In this document: piece after piece, positions 16,922-25,868 of the stretch | How the letters are laid out: each line of letters begins with the position of its first letter | How positions within the stretch are numbered: position 1 is the stretch's first letter | From: Alteromonas aestuariivivens | Lineage (GTDB): Bacteria > Pseudomonadota > Gammaproteobacteria > Enterobacterales > Alteromonadaceae | Direction of reading: 5' to 3' | Length of the DNA: 58,723 nt | NCBI RefSeq assembly: GCF_003367475.1 | Contig: NZ_QRHA01000016.1 | Span: 1-58,723 of the forward strand | Made by a program: the position numbers and the translations under genes | Notes under the pieces: model-generated | What the model saw: the letters and a program-made list of their open reading frames with translations, nothing else | Told to the model about the DNA's origin: nothing | Database searches by the model: none

Positions 16922-19132
16922 CTAACCAGTATTAGCTGTAAATAATGGAGGAAGCTCTTTCCCGTATTGCTCAAAAAGCGATTCACCTTGTTCTATATTT
17001 TCGTGGCTGAAAAATTCCCCTTTTAAGATCTCTTCTATCCACTCCAACGTCGGTAAAGCCGTGGAAAACAAATATGTTGAGGATTGTTCCCAGAGACGCT
17101 TGTGCTTCTCCTTTACCTGGTGCTTGTAATGCAGCATTTTCATAACCGTCCACTTAGAGTCTTCAACATAAATCTTGTCAGACTCCCCAAATCCAGAATC
17201 TCGGTCTACCACACCAATTTCATTAGTATTGTTGGCTTTACCATCGTCTTCAGGCACAAAAACTTGCAATGCAAGTGATTCGTCTTTTTTGTTATTGATG
17301 AAGTCCAATGCTTTGGCGAACTCAGTATTAAACTTCACCTGTTTTTCTAGACTGGGCCTAAACACATTAACAAGCAGATCGGTAATGACTGAACGTGTTA
17401 CTCTCCCGCAGTTATTAAGCCACTCAACATTATTTTTTGTGAGATAACTCTGTCTTTCTGTTTCGTTTGAGTGAGAGTTAAAATTTAGCAAGGCATCAGG
17501 GTTGAACGAGGCTGAACGTGAATACACGGCACTCGTTTTGATCATACTCAAACCAAAAAAGGTGCCTGTTACTTCAGTCTCTATTTCAGCATCTTCAAGC
17601 TTTTGACGATTGACGTCTAATTTTCGAACTCCATTTTTCAATAGAGCACAAATAGCATCATAGAATATATTCGACGTCTGGTACTTAGTGAGCTGTCGCT
17701 CTAGTTCATGGCGCAGCGTATCAATTGCAAATACGTTAATTGCTTTTGAGACATCGCCTGTCTTAGAGAAAACAGGGTTGCCATAGGGTTTATTGACAAG
17801 CATTGTGTCATCATCAACTAAACCCGTGACATCCCGAATATAGCGCAACGCGACCTTGCCCATGTATCTATTTGTTGTAAGAGTAGATGTGCGGTGTGTT
17901 CTACCTGCACGAGTCTTAAAGTAGTTACAACTGATATGTGTGATACGACCATCAGCTTTTCTTGCAAACCTGAAGTCGGAGAGCTTTAAACCGTTACGCC
18001 CACAAATATTCGTTGTTTGCACGCTGAGTACTGCCATAAGCCAGCAAAAGAATATTTCTTCTGCTCTGCAAACAGGGATGGCGTCACATTTTCTCTCTCT
18101 TTTTTCAGCATGCTTAACCAGCTTCACTATAAAACTAAAATGAAAGATGGGATGGTCGGTGATAAGCGAAGCCAAAGGCGGCGTTGAACCAAATTCTTCT
18201 GCACACTGTTTTATGTGCCTTTCGTTGCAGTTACTGTGAAAAAACAATTTCAATGCATTGTCAATGTTAGGTATCTCTTTAGCTGTATCTTTATTTTTCA
18301 GGATCGTATCGATTAACTGTTGGCTACACTCTTTTTTATGAGTGTTGAAAAGATTCGCCGTTTCAAACTCACCTTTGTCTTTCATGACCGGCATATCTTT
18401 GCTGGTGATGTTTGCCTTTTCAAAAAAAGCTAACAAAGCCACCTTTGCGTCTTGTATTAGCTCAAGTGCTGTTACGGTAGTGACAGTGAAAGAAGACATT
18501 AACCGCTTAGGTATGCTTAATGATGTGTAATCAGCATGACCGATGCCGTACTCATCTGTTCTAAGCCAAGCATGTTGTGTGAACCACGTATTTAGGTTGA
18601 TTGGCCTTATGTCATGATAACTGGGTGTAGCTTTAACTTCGGTAATCGCGTAAAGAAAATCCCGCTCAACAGAGGTGAGTGCTTTGTTGAAGTCTGAGAC
18701 CGATAGCGCAATGTTAATGAATCGCTTTATGACGTTCATGCCTGTACTTATTGGCTTAAGCTTATATGCGCCAATCTTATAGGCTTCATAATTCTTAATG
18801 ATCTTAACGCGTAACGCGCTTTTTGATGTTGGGTAATGTCTAACAAATACCCAGAACTCTTGTGCATGAGCCAAAAATACATCTTTATTCGATTCAGCGG
18901 TGGTTTCGTGGATAAAGATCTCGTTATATGTAGCTTTCAGAGCACGGAATATGATGTGCTTCCAAGGACAATCTACGTTGTTAAGCAGAAACGAAGCCTT
19001 CACTTCTCCACGCTCGTCGATAACATGAAAGTCTTCGATGTTATCTTTGAGTGCTATTCGCGTGACCTTCTGAGTTGCAGCGTATTCCCGCGCAGCCTCT
19101 TCCTCCGCTGACAATAGTGGATTGTTGTCCAT
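16922..19132 (-). CDS. Middle trio protein with degenerate recombinase fold
   Basis: 736 aa. A segment 'TTNICGRNGLKLSDFRF' (Arg379) resembles the first catalytic arginine box, and 'NFNSHSNETERQSYL' (His554, Tyr563) resembles the His...Tyr end. However, the intervening HxxR box is not visible; the expected place reads 'IKTSAVYSRS'. I read it as a recombinase-fold protein that has lost catalysis, or one too diverged to judge. It is encoded between two recombinases that do look catalytic, with its ATG directly after the stop of the 407-aa gene (19,133). Likely a structural partner that holds DNA ends or the synapse. Confidence 0.65.
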   Translation of the reverse strand: MDNNPLLSAEEEAAREYAATQKVTRIALKDNIEDFHVIDERGEVKASFLLNNVDCPWKHIIFRALKATYNEIFIHETTAESNKDVFLAHAQEFWVFVRHYPTSKSALRVKIIKNYEAYKIGAYKLKPISTGMNVIKRFINIALSVSDFNKALTSVERDFLYAITEVKATPSYHDIRPINLNTWFTQHAWLRTDEYGIGHADYTSLSIPKRLMSSFTVTTVTALELIQDAKVALLAFFEKANITSKDMPVMKDKGEFETANLFNTHKKECSQQLIDTILKNKDTAKEIPNIDNALKLFFHSNCNERHIKQCAEEFGSTPPLASLITDHPIFHFSFIVKLVKHAEKRERKCDAIPVCRAEEIFFCWLMAVLSVQTTNICGRNGLKLSDFRFARKADGRITHISCNYFKTRAGRTHRTSTLTTNRYMGKVALRYIRDVTGLVDDDTMLVNKPYGNPVFSKTGDVSKAINVFAIDTLRHELERQLTKYQTSNIFYDAICALLKNGVRKLDVNRQKLEDAEIETEVTGTFFGLSMIKTSAVYSRSASFNPDALLNFNSHSNETERQSYLTKNNVEWLNNCGRVTRSVITDLLVNVFRPSLEKQVKFNTEFAKALDFINNKKDESLALQVFVPEDDGKANNTNEIGVVDRDSGFGESDKIYVEDSKWTVMKMLHYKHQVKEKHKRLWEQSSTYLFSTALPTLEWIEEILKGEFFSHENIEQGESLFEQYGKELPPLFTANTG

Positions 19133-20356
19133 TTACTCGACCTTTTTTTCGATGGATTGTTTGTCGAGAGCAAGCTGAATATAACTTGCTGTCGTTTTTG
19201 CATTGAGGCTATGCCCCATCAACCGGGCAACTCTTAAGAATGCGCGTGAATCAGAAGAGGCCTCTTCTATAGGCGTGCCATCTTCATTGCAGAATTGTAC
19301 GAACTTATCTGTGGCAAAACTGTGTCTTAGACAATGATAGGTATGGCCGGCTTCCAACATTTGTATATCCGCGGCTTCCGATCCGTTGTATTGTTTTTCC
19401 ATAGCAACGTCCCTCAAGCGAGCGAACACATCACTTCCTTTATTTGTCTTAATCGGTGTGCCGTTTGCGTTTGCAGCGTTGTTGACGAGTAGGCGATTTG
19501 CAATTGTGGTGGGGCGCTCACGTTCAAAATACCGCTTGTACATTTGGAGAAGATGACGAGGGATGAAAATCTCACGTGACTTACCACCTCTTCCCTGCGC
19601 TCCTTTTGTGTATTGGCCTTGCAGTAAGTATCTAAAAGAACGTTTCTCTTTGTTCGCCTGCATCTCCAACCACAGCGACTTTAAACCCTGTTCTTTTTTG
19701 CCGCCGAAATCAAAATCGTTCAGAAGTAGACCAAGGTTCTCTCTTGTCCTCAGGCCAAGCTCCCCTCCATTTCTAAGAAGTATTTCGTCGCGCAGTGATG
19801 TCGCGTTCTCATAAATAAATAATCTCAGCGATTTGGACAGATATTTGAGTGCTGTTCGGGCTTTAGTGTTTTTTTCAATTGCAGTGTTTAATTTAGGACT
19901 ATGGTGAATCTGTTTATATTTTGAGAGCCTTGCTGCGCATAAATAGTTGTAATAGTGCTGTAACGCAGCTTCATGGTGTGTAATCGCAGCTTTGCCCGCT
20001 CCCATCACAATACATAGATGATTATCGATGTATTCTTTATTAATGAATTCGGCTGGGAGATTGTTGTGGGTGGCAAGACGCGATGTACCGTTATCTTTGT
20101 CATAATCACTTAGCCAGTTCAAAAATTGATGCAACCGATTGGCGTAGATATTCCTTGTTATTGATGAAAATGCTTTCAGAGTTGAGCGCCGTTGTGCCAC
20201 ACCGTTTTCATCTAGGTAAGAATGAAATGAGAAAACTTTACCCGTCCTGCTCGCGTGTAAACTAAAAAGTGTGGGCAGAAGCAAGACGCAGTTGTCAGCG
20301 TCAAAGAAAACGTCACTACCATATTTTCGCGACGTGACCTTAATAATGTCCGACAT
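19133..20356 (-). CDS. Tyrosine recombinase of the trio (GmtY-like), element-end proximal
   Basis: 407 aa with a full catalytic set: Arg203 in 'GLRTRENLGLL', a beta-hairpin Lys/Arg region 'GKSREIFIP', 'HCLRH' (His341, Arg344), His382 in 'LMGHS' and Tyr392 in 'TTASYIQLA'. The N-terminal 170 residues are the core-binding domain. It is the first gene of the six-gene operon and its start lies about 110 bases inside the element's right border in the CLCA_X gene. It resembles GmtY of the gamma-mobile-trio islands in size, position and company. It probably performs strand exchange at the target site, with the two larger proteins as partners. Confidence 0.85.
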   Translation of the reverse strand: MSDIIKVTSRKYGSDVFFDADNCVLLLPTLFSLHASRTGKVFSFHSYLDENGVAQRRSTLKAFSSITRNIYANRLHQFLNWLSDYDKDNGTSRLATHNNLPAEFINKEYIDNHLCIVMGAGKAAITHHEAALQHYYNYLCAARLSKYKQIHHSPKLNTAIEKNTKARTALKYLSKSLRLFIYENATSLRDEILLRNGGELGLRTRENLGLLLNDFDFGGKKEQGLKSLWLEMQANKEKRSFRYLLQGQYTKGAQGRGGKSREIFIPRHLLQMYKRYFERERPTTIANRLLVNNAANANGTPIKTNKGSDVFARLRDVAMEKQYNGSEAADIQMLEAGHTYHCLRHSFATDKFVQFCNEDGTPIEEASSDSRAFLRVARLMGHSLNAKTTASYIQLALDKQSIEKKVE

Positions 20357-20370
20357 ACACAGAAATCAAG

Positions 20371-20439
20371 GATACAAAAAACACAATGGTCTATATATGG
20401 TTTATCTGGCATTAAAAATCAATTCTTAAGATACAAAAA
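20371..20439. repeat. Direct repeat GATACAAAAA near the element's right end
   Basis: GATACAAAAA occurs at 20,371-20,380 and 20,430-20,439, in the gene-free 110 bases between the recombinase start and the border at about 20,467. Repeats here could be arm-type binding sites for the recombinases; they could also be chance in AT-rich DNA. Confidence 0.4.
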
Positions 20440-20456
20440 TAGAAAAAAAGATCCAC

Positions 20457-20822
20457 CTAGCGTTTTTGAAACCATTCGTGGGCCAGGGCTCCGCCGCCGG
20501 CATTTTTTGCCAGCGCCAACTGACGCTTCGCGCTATTGTAGTGGGCGCTGGAATGCTTTTGACCACCGCTGCCAAAGGCGAGCGACAGACTGCCATTGAG
20601 TGACAGTACCTGTTCGTTGACATTCAGGATAGTCATCAGGTCACACAGTGCATCGAAAAACAGATTTGCAGCCAGTTGTTGCTCCAGTGCGGTGACCCAG
20701 CGGCCCACCGTGATGCTGGCAAAGTTGAACAGCTTGCGGATATCGTGAAAGCTTACGTCGGCCCCATCCCGGTGTGATGGGCCGTTGCGGTAAAAGCTTT
20801 GGTGAAGGCGGCCTTTATTCAC
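20457..20822 (-). pseudogene. Resident CLCA_X-family gene, cut by the mobile element
   Basis: The N-terminal 118 residues of a CLCA_X protein, followed by three foreign residues and a stop. It has the family blocks 'FYRNGPSHRDGAD', 'FFDALCDLMTIL' and 'LAFGSGG', and breaks off at 'LAHEWF', one residue before the second His of HExxH. The GTG start overlaps the stop of the flavodoxin gene by 8 bases, so the two formed an operon. Base composition matches the core to the right. The missing C-terminal half should lie beyond the left end of the element. A complete diverged homologue is encoded at 12,102-12,917. Confidence 0.88.
20460..20480. other. Right border of the recombinase-trio element (attachment-site candidate)
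   Basis: Homology to the CLCA_X family stops within the codons for HEWFH. On the minus strand the gene reads through TTT (20,471-20,469) and CA (20,468-20,467), then turns into AT-rich sequence and stops at TAG. The transition in composition and the position of the outward-facing recombinase operon agree with an element end here. The opposite border is not in the window as far as I can see. Confidence 0.65.
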
Positions 20823-21354
20823 TCAGTTCTTCAAGCAGTTGATGGCACCAGGCATGAATGCGTTCGTCAGTCAGGTCGTACTGGTTTTCATCATCCAGAG
20901 AAAGGCCTACAAAGCATGTCCCGTCATCCGTCAGGGCTTTGGATGCAGTAAATTCGTAACCTTTATTGGGCCAATAGCCAATTATGCTGCAACCGGATCC
21001 CGAAAGGGCGTCGTGCAGCATACCCAGTGCATCCTGAAACCAGTCACCATACCCAAGTTGATCACCCAGACCGAACAGAGCGACGACTTTGTCGGACAAA
21101 TTGAGTGTGTACACATCTTCCCATTGGGATTCCCAGTCTTCCTGCAATTCACCAAAATCCCAGGTGGATATGCCAAATATGACGATGTCGAACTGTTCTG
21201 CTTGTTTTAGCGGTACGTCCTGAATGTTATGCACCTTAACCACCGGCGCTTCAAACAGCGCGTTTAACTGTACCTGTATTTTTTCTGCAGCCATTTCGGT
21301 GTAGCAGGTAGTGGAACCGTAAAACAGGCCAATGGTTAGTGCGGGTTCAGACAT
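20815..21354 (-). CDS. fldB: Flavodoxin (long-chain, FldB type)
   Basis: 179 aa, the size of long-chain flavodoxins. The phosphate-binding loop '[12 protein letters not shown]' binds FMN, '[12 protein letters not shown]' is the 60s loop with the stacking Trp, and '[12 protein letters not shown]' is the 90s loop with the stacking Tyr. It is a cytoplasmic one-electron carrier. E. coli FldB is the closest pattern I know. It is first in an operon with the interrupted CLCA_X gene. Transcription downstream now runs straight into the mobile element. Confidence 0.9.
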   Translation of the reverse strand: MSEPALTIGLFYGSTTCYTEMAAEKIQVQLNALFEAPVVKVHNIQDVPLKQAEQFDIVIFGISTWDFGELQEDWESQWEDVYTLNLSDKVVALFGLGDQLGYGDWFQDALGMLHDALSGSGCSIIGYWPNKGYEFTASKALTDDGTCFVGLSLDDENQYDLTDERIHAWCHQLLEELSE

Positions 21355-21616
21355 GCGAATGCGTCCTTTGTAACTGTTATGTGGATTTATGGCTTACGCT
21401 GGTGCGGAATTCTACCGTTTCTCCGCCGTGACACAAAGCCCTTCCGGACTGCACTGGGCGTTGATGTGATGGAGTCATTGGCCAGGTGGTGACTCGGGTT
21501 GACTCCACAGCGCAGCAACAACCCTGCGCCGGCAAGGCTGCCGACAAGGTTGCGCTGTTGGGGGGATTGATGGACTATTGGCACAGCACACATCAATGGT
21601 TTTGAGAGTTTACCTA

Positions 21617-22759
21617 ATGAGTAACAAGGCGATTTTTCTTATTACGATGGTTATCTGTGTAACGGGGTGTACCAGGCAACCGGACCCGACCATGGTTTCC
21701 AGCCCGCCCGCCGACCCTGTAGTGAATGTTTACGGGAAGTGGATAAAGGAATCTGACGGTACGATAATGCAGGACCCGCAAACATCCGGATTGACTTTGT
21801 GGCAAGACAAGCTTGTGAGCATCTCCGATGGCAGTGCCTTGCCTCACCAGCAAAGGCGTTTGCATCTGATTGAGCCGGCATCGGCGACGCTTGCTCCTGC
21901 GGGCGCGCAGATGACGATGGACTATACAGTCCGACGCAGTTGTTTTAGCGAGTACCTGGCTAATGAACCGGATTTGGAGGCAATTGTTGCCGATCCGGCA
22001 GACCCAAATGTGTTTTATACGGTTACCGAGGATGCAACCCGCACGGGTGCACTGTCTATGCGCTGTCAGCAAAAATACCAGGATACTGGTTCCACCGATT
22101 ATCCTTCCCTGCTGTTGCGTCTGCAGTTGAATGATTCTGGTGAAACTCACATCACCCATGTGCGTCCACTTCAGTTTCCTGCCCAATTAAACGTTGGCAA
22201 TTTCCCGAATGACGGGATTGAAGGGCTGGCTATGGCAGAGGATCGGACTTTGTACATCGGGCTGGAGAAAGACGCTGCAGGCCTACCGAGAATTTTTACG
22301 GTGACACTGGACGAAGAGTTTTGGAAGACTCAGTACTTCGCAGAAGTGCAGGACCCGGGTTTAAAGCTTCCGGTTTATCAGCAGGGCAATCACCCGATTA
22401 ATGGTCTTGCCTATTATAAGCCTGAAAATTCTGACAACCATTATTTGCTGGCCGCAGCCCGCAACGACAACGAACTGTGGATCATTGACGCCGCTGGCCG
22501 GTTGCCTGCGCGTACCGTGCTGATGCGTTTTTATGCCCCAGTTGAACAGCGAGGCGCAGATTGCGAAGCCGCTGAGTTGATGGACAATGCCTCAATTGAG
22601 GGGCTGGTGGTCGCCGGTAACACCCTGTGGATGGTGAATGACCCTTGGAAAGTGAATTATCTTAAAAACCTTCAGTGTCCTTCTAATCAGCCGCATTATG
22701 AAGCCATGGCTCCGCTGTTGTTTGGTGTTGAACTCCAGAACCATTGGTTTGAAGGCTGA
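21617..22759 (+). CDS. Lipoprotein with phytase-like beta-propeller domain
   Basis: 380 aa from an ATG at 21,617. The N-terminus is a lipoprotein signal ending in 'VTGC' (Cys18), so export and lipidation are expected. The body shows repeated beta-propeller-like strands: 'DPNVFYTVTEDATR', 'NDGIEGLAMAEDRTLYIGLEKD', 'NHPINGLAYY', 'DNASIEGLVVAGNTLWMVND'. This pattern is that of the esterase-like activity of phytase (phytase-like) family. Substrate unknown. It stands alone between the divergent flavodoxin gene and convergent msrA, ending at a GC hairpin. Confidence 0.7.
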   Translation: MSNKAIFLITMVICVTGCTRQPDPTMVSSPPADPVVNVYGKWIKESDGTIMQDPQTSGLTLWQDKLVSISDGSALPHQQRRLHLIEPASATLAPAGAQMTMDYTVRRSCFSEYLANEPDLEAIVADPADPNVFYTVTEDATRTGALSMRCQQKYQDTGSTDYPSLLLRLQLNDSGETHITHVRPLQFPAQLNVGNFPNDGIEGLAMAEDRTLYIGLEKDAAGLPRIFTVTLDEEFWKTQYFAEVQDPGLKLPVYQQGNHPINGLAYYKPENSDNHYLLAAARNDNELWIIDAAGRLPARTVLMRFYAPVEQRGADCEAAELMDNASIEGLVVAGNTLWMVNDPWKVNYLKNLQCPSNQPHYEAMAPLLFGVELQNHWFEG

Positions 22760-22767
22760 CTCAAAAA

Positions 22768-22795
22768 GTGGGGCCCAAAACGGGCCCGTTCTTGG
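22768..22795. terminator. GC hairpin between convergent genes
   Basis: GGGCCC (22,771-22,776), a 5-base loop and GGGCCC (22,782-22,787) form a hairpin between the lipoprotein gene and msrA. The T-run after it is poor, so it may act weakly for either strand. Confidence 0.45.
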
Positions 22796-22800
22796 TTGGC

Positions 22801-23337
22801 CTAGCGCAGGCGGGCCGCAAAGGTCTTTTTGAACTTGGCCAGTTTGGGGGCCACAACCATCGCGCAGTATTGGTTCTGAGGGTTATTTTTAAAGTAACTC
22901 TGATGGTAATCCTCAGCTGCGAAGTAGTTAGCCAGTTCGGTCACTTCCGTTACGATGGGGTCTGGCCAGATTTGCTCATCGGTCATTTCCTGCAGAATTT
23001 GCTCAGCGAGATGCTTCTGCTCATCGTTGTGGTAAAAAATCGCACTGCGGTACTGGGTTCCAATGTCGTTACCCTGACGATTCAGCTGGGTTGGATTGTG
23101 TAAGGCGAAAAAAATTTCCAGAATTTCCCGATAACTGATCACGTCGGCATCGAATTCCACACGAACGACTTCGGCATGGCCGGTGTCACCTTTACAGACC
23201 TGTTCGTAGCTGGGTGCATCGACATGTCCTCCGGCATAGCCGGATATGGCGCTCAATACCCCTTCAACACTGTTGAAAGCCGATTCAATGCACCAGAAAC
23301 ACCCTCCGGCAAGAGTGGCAGATTGTTTGTTCGCCAT
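22801..23337 (-). CDS. msrA: Peptide-methionine (S)-S-oxide reductase MsrA
   Basis: 178 aa. The catalytic 'GGCFWC' motif lies at residues 11-16, with Cys13 as nucleophile. The family segments 'GYAGG', 'GDTGHAEVVRVEFD' and 'FFALHNPTQLNRQGNDIGTQYRSAIF' follow in order. It reduces the S epimer of methionine sulfoxide in proteins, using thioredoxin. Length is that of the short cytosolic form, with no signal peptide. A single-gene unit ending at the shared hairpin. Confidence 0.97.
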   Translation of the reverse strand: MANKQSATLAGGCFWCIESAFNSVEGVLSAISGYAGGHVDAPSYEQVCKGDTGHAEVVRVEFDADVISYREILEIFFALHNPTQLNRQGNDIGTQYRSAIFYHNDEQKHLAEQILQEMTDEQIWPDPIVTEVTELANYFAAEDYHQSYFKNNPQNQYCAMVVAPKLAKFKKTFAARLR

Positions 23338-23442
23338 GGTGGCTCCTATTTGGATTACCGCTAAATAGTGGGAGCGGAAGCCAGGAACTTCAAGTCATCC
23401 AGGTGGGATTTTTCGCCGTATTGTGTAAAGACGGAGAATTCT

Positions 23443-24171
23443 ATGGCAAAAGTTATTGTAATCATCGGAGCCAGTGGAGGCATAGGGCGGGCTCTGGTGA
23501 ATGCGTGTATGCGGCGTTATCCACAGAGCAGAATTCATGCGCTGTCCCGTTCAGGTTTTCGGGAACCGGGCTGGAATGAGCAGGTTGAGTGTTATCCGGT
23601 GGATACCGGAGATGAGCCCTCAATTGCCGCCTGGGTAACCCAGAATCTGGGAAGTGCAGACACGGTCAGCATTGCTGTTTGTACCGTGGGCGTATTGCAT
23701 GACGCGCCTGACTGGGGGCCTGAGAAAAAACTTGAAGACGTTAATACCACCCAGATGGAGCACTACTTCAGAGTAAATACACTGGTTCCGGCGTTGTGGA
23801 TGAAGCACCTGTTGGGTTATATGGAGCCTCAGCGCTCAGTGCTGGCGTGTCTGAGTGCCCGGGTTGGCAGCATAAGTGATAACCGGTTGGGCGGCTGGTA
23901 CGGCTATCGGGCTTCAAAAGCGGCATTAAACATGATGATTAAAACCGCTGCCGTTGAGTACCGCAGACGAAGTGAGAATACGGTCCTGCTCGCTTACCAT
24001 CCGGGAACGGTTGATACCGGGCTGTCCCAACCCTTTCAAAGCCGCGTACCGGCAGACAAATTGTTCAGCACCGATTTCACCGCAGAGTGTCTGCTTACTA
24101 TCATTGAGAGGCTGACGCCTGAGCAAAGCCCCGCGTATCTTGACTGGCAGGGGCAGCCCATTGACTGGTAA
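23443..24171 (+). CDS. Short-chain dehydrogenase/reductase (C-factor-like)
   Basis: 242 aa from the ATG at 23,443, which has GGAG upstream. The nucleotide-binding turn is 'GASGGIG' near the N-terminus, and the catalytic pair is in 'YGYRASKAAL' (YxxxK), with Ser in 'CLSARVGS' before it. The spacing is that of classical SDRs, and the 'HPGTVDTGLSQPF' end is typical of the CsgA/C-factor and carbonyl-reductase-like subgroup. Substrate cannot be told. Divergent from msrA. Confidence 0.85.
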   Translation: MAKVIVIIGASGGIGRALVNACMRRYPQSRIHALSRSGFREPGWNEQVECYPVDTGDEPSIAAWVTQNLGSADTVSIAVCTVGVLHDAPDWGPEKKLEDVNTTQMEHYFRVNTLVPALWMKHLLGYMEPQRSVLACLSARVGSISDNRLGGWYGYRASKAALNMMIKTAAVEYRRRSENTVLLAYHPGTVDTGLSQPFQSRVPADKLFSTDFTAECLLTIIERLTPEQSPAYLDWQGQPIDW

Positions 24172-24446
24172 TTTTGCAATCGGCGCACGCCATTGCTGTA
24201 CTTCAAGACTTTTCATTTCTCTGCTGTTACCATGCTGTCTGGGGAACGCTAGGTGTAAACAGACGATCTTGTGAATTGACTGCAGGGCTTGTCCGGTAAG
24301 AGTTTAGTCGGTCGGACACAAGTCCGGATAGTCGCGTCTGCCGATTCGGTTACAGCCAGTACCGGACGATGAAACACCCAAGCGGTAATGCAAATCAGCA
24401 TCCCTGTGAATGACGAAAACAATAAATTGAAAAGAGGATTCAGGGT

Positions 24447-25868
24447 ATGAGCGGGGCGAGAGAACAGTTCGGATCGCGCATCGGTTTTATTCTCGCTGCG
24501 GCTGGTTCAGCAGTGGGGATCGGAAACCTGGTTGGATTTCCGGTTGGCGCTGCAAAAAATGGTGGTGGCGCGTTTTTGGTTATGTACGCCATATTTGTAT
24601 TCGCTATTTGTCTTCCCGTGATGCTGGCTGAAATGTCGGTCGGCCGTACGGCGAGGAAAGATCCCCTCGGTGCGTATCGAAAACTGAGCAACGATTCAAC
24701 CCGCTGGAAGACGGCTGGTTGGTTATCTATCGTAACGCCTTTCATGATTGCGGTGTTTTACCTGATCATCACCATCTGGATATTTGGTTATCTGTTTGAA
24801 GCTGCTACTGGCAATTTGGCCGCGTTGGCTAACCCTGAAACTTTCGGAACCTTTATAAACAGTCCTGCCGTCTTTGCCTACATGGCCGCAGTGCTTGGTA
24901 TTGTGTACCTGATCCTGCAGGGTGGGGTAAAGCAGGGTATTGAGAAGGCCGCCAAACTTTTGATGCCAGCCTTGTTTATTATGCTGCTGGTGCTGGTGGT
25001 GTTTGTGTTGTTTCAGGACAATGCCATGGCTGGGGTTAAATTTTATCTGATCCCGGATGTTTCCAAGATCACGGCTTCGGTGGTCAATGGTGCGTTGTCC
25101 CAGGCATTTTTTTCGTTGTCTCTGGGTATGGGGATCATGATCACCTATGGCAGTTATATCGATAGCCGTGCTGATGTACCCGGCTCCGCAAAGCTGGTGG
25201 CACTTACCGATACCGCGGTGGCTTTCACCGCCGGTTTAATGATTTTGCCTGCGATATTTTCCTTCAACCCTGAAACCAATCCGGCAGAATTGAGTGAGTC
25301 CTCAATAGGCATGATATTCAGCTACCTGCCGCAAATATTTCTGGCTCTGCAGTCCGGAATTGGCTATGTCGGGGCATCAATTGTTGCCACTGCCTTTTTC
25401 CTGTTGGTGTTTTTTGCTGCCATTACCTCGCTGGTGTCGATTTTTGAAGTGCCGGTAGCTGCTCTAATGGAGGAAAAATGCATCGGCAGAAAGCCTGCGC
25501 TGTTGTTGTTGGGGGTGATACTGGTGGTATTGGCCAGTTTCTGTGCCGTGTCGTTTGGCTCCAATGAGTTTTTCACATCGTTTACCTCTTACGCCGGTCA
25601 GCCAAAGTCTTTCTTTGACGTGATATACGATGTGTTCTACGACACTATTTTGCCGCTGAACGGGTTCCTGATATGTGTGTTCGTCAGTTACCGCTGGAAA
25701 CGTGCAAACTTCAACGCGGCTCTCGATCAAGGGGCTCCGAGCTATAAAGGCAGCCTGTTTGAGCGCTATGTGGACTGGTCTGTGGGGACTATTATTCCGG
25801 CAATCCTTTTGGTGATTTTTGCCAATACCGTGGCACTCAAGTACTTCAGCTTCAGCTTTTTTGGTTAA
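24447..25868 (+). CDS. Sodium-dependent transporter, NSS (SNF) family
   Basis: 473 aa, about 11-12 hydrophobic segments. TM1 carries the unwound sodium and substrate-binding signature 'SAVGIGNLVGFP', preceded by the conserved 'REQFGSRIGFILAAAG' start. It is an inner-membrane symporter of the LeuT fold that imports amino acids or related compounds with sodium. GAGG precedes the ATG. The 275 bases upstream contain repeated TGTCCGG/AGTCCGG elements able to form alternative hairpins (24,288-24,326). I do not recognise a known riboswitch there. Confidence 0.9.
   Translation: MSGAREQFGSRIGFILAAAGSAVGIGNLVGFPVGAAKNGGGAFLVMYAIFVFAICLPVMLAEMSVGRTARKDPLGAYRKLSNDSTRWKTAGWLSIVTPFMIAVFYLIITIWIFGYLFEAATGNLAALANPETFGTFINSPAVFAYMAAVLGIVYLILQGGVKQGIEKAAKLLMPALFIMLLVLVVFVLFQDNAMAGVKFYLIPDVSKITASVVNGALSQAFFSLSLGMGIMITYGSYIDSRADVPGSAKLVALTDTAVAFTAGLMILPAIFSFNPETNPAELSESSIGMIFSYLPQIFLALQSGIGYVGASIVATAFFLLVFFAAITSLVSIFEVPVAALMEEKCIGRKPALLLLGVILVVLASFCAVSFGSNEFFTSFTSYAGQPKSFFDVIYDVFYDTILPLNGFLICVFVSYRWKRANFNAALDQGAPSYKGSLFERYVDWSVGTIIPAILLVIFANTVALKYFSFSFFG

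Noticed and set aside
21387..21596. A 69-codon frame antisense to the region before the lipoprotein gene
   Set aside because: It lies in a divergent promoter region with no ribosome site and no protein-like pattern.
24241..24446. A glycine riboswitch before the sodium symporter
   Set aside because: The conserved glycine-aptamer core was not visible; only generic hairpins.
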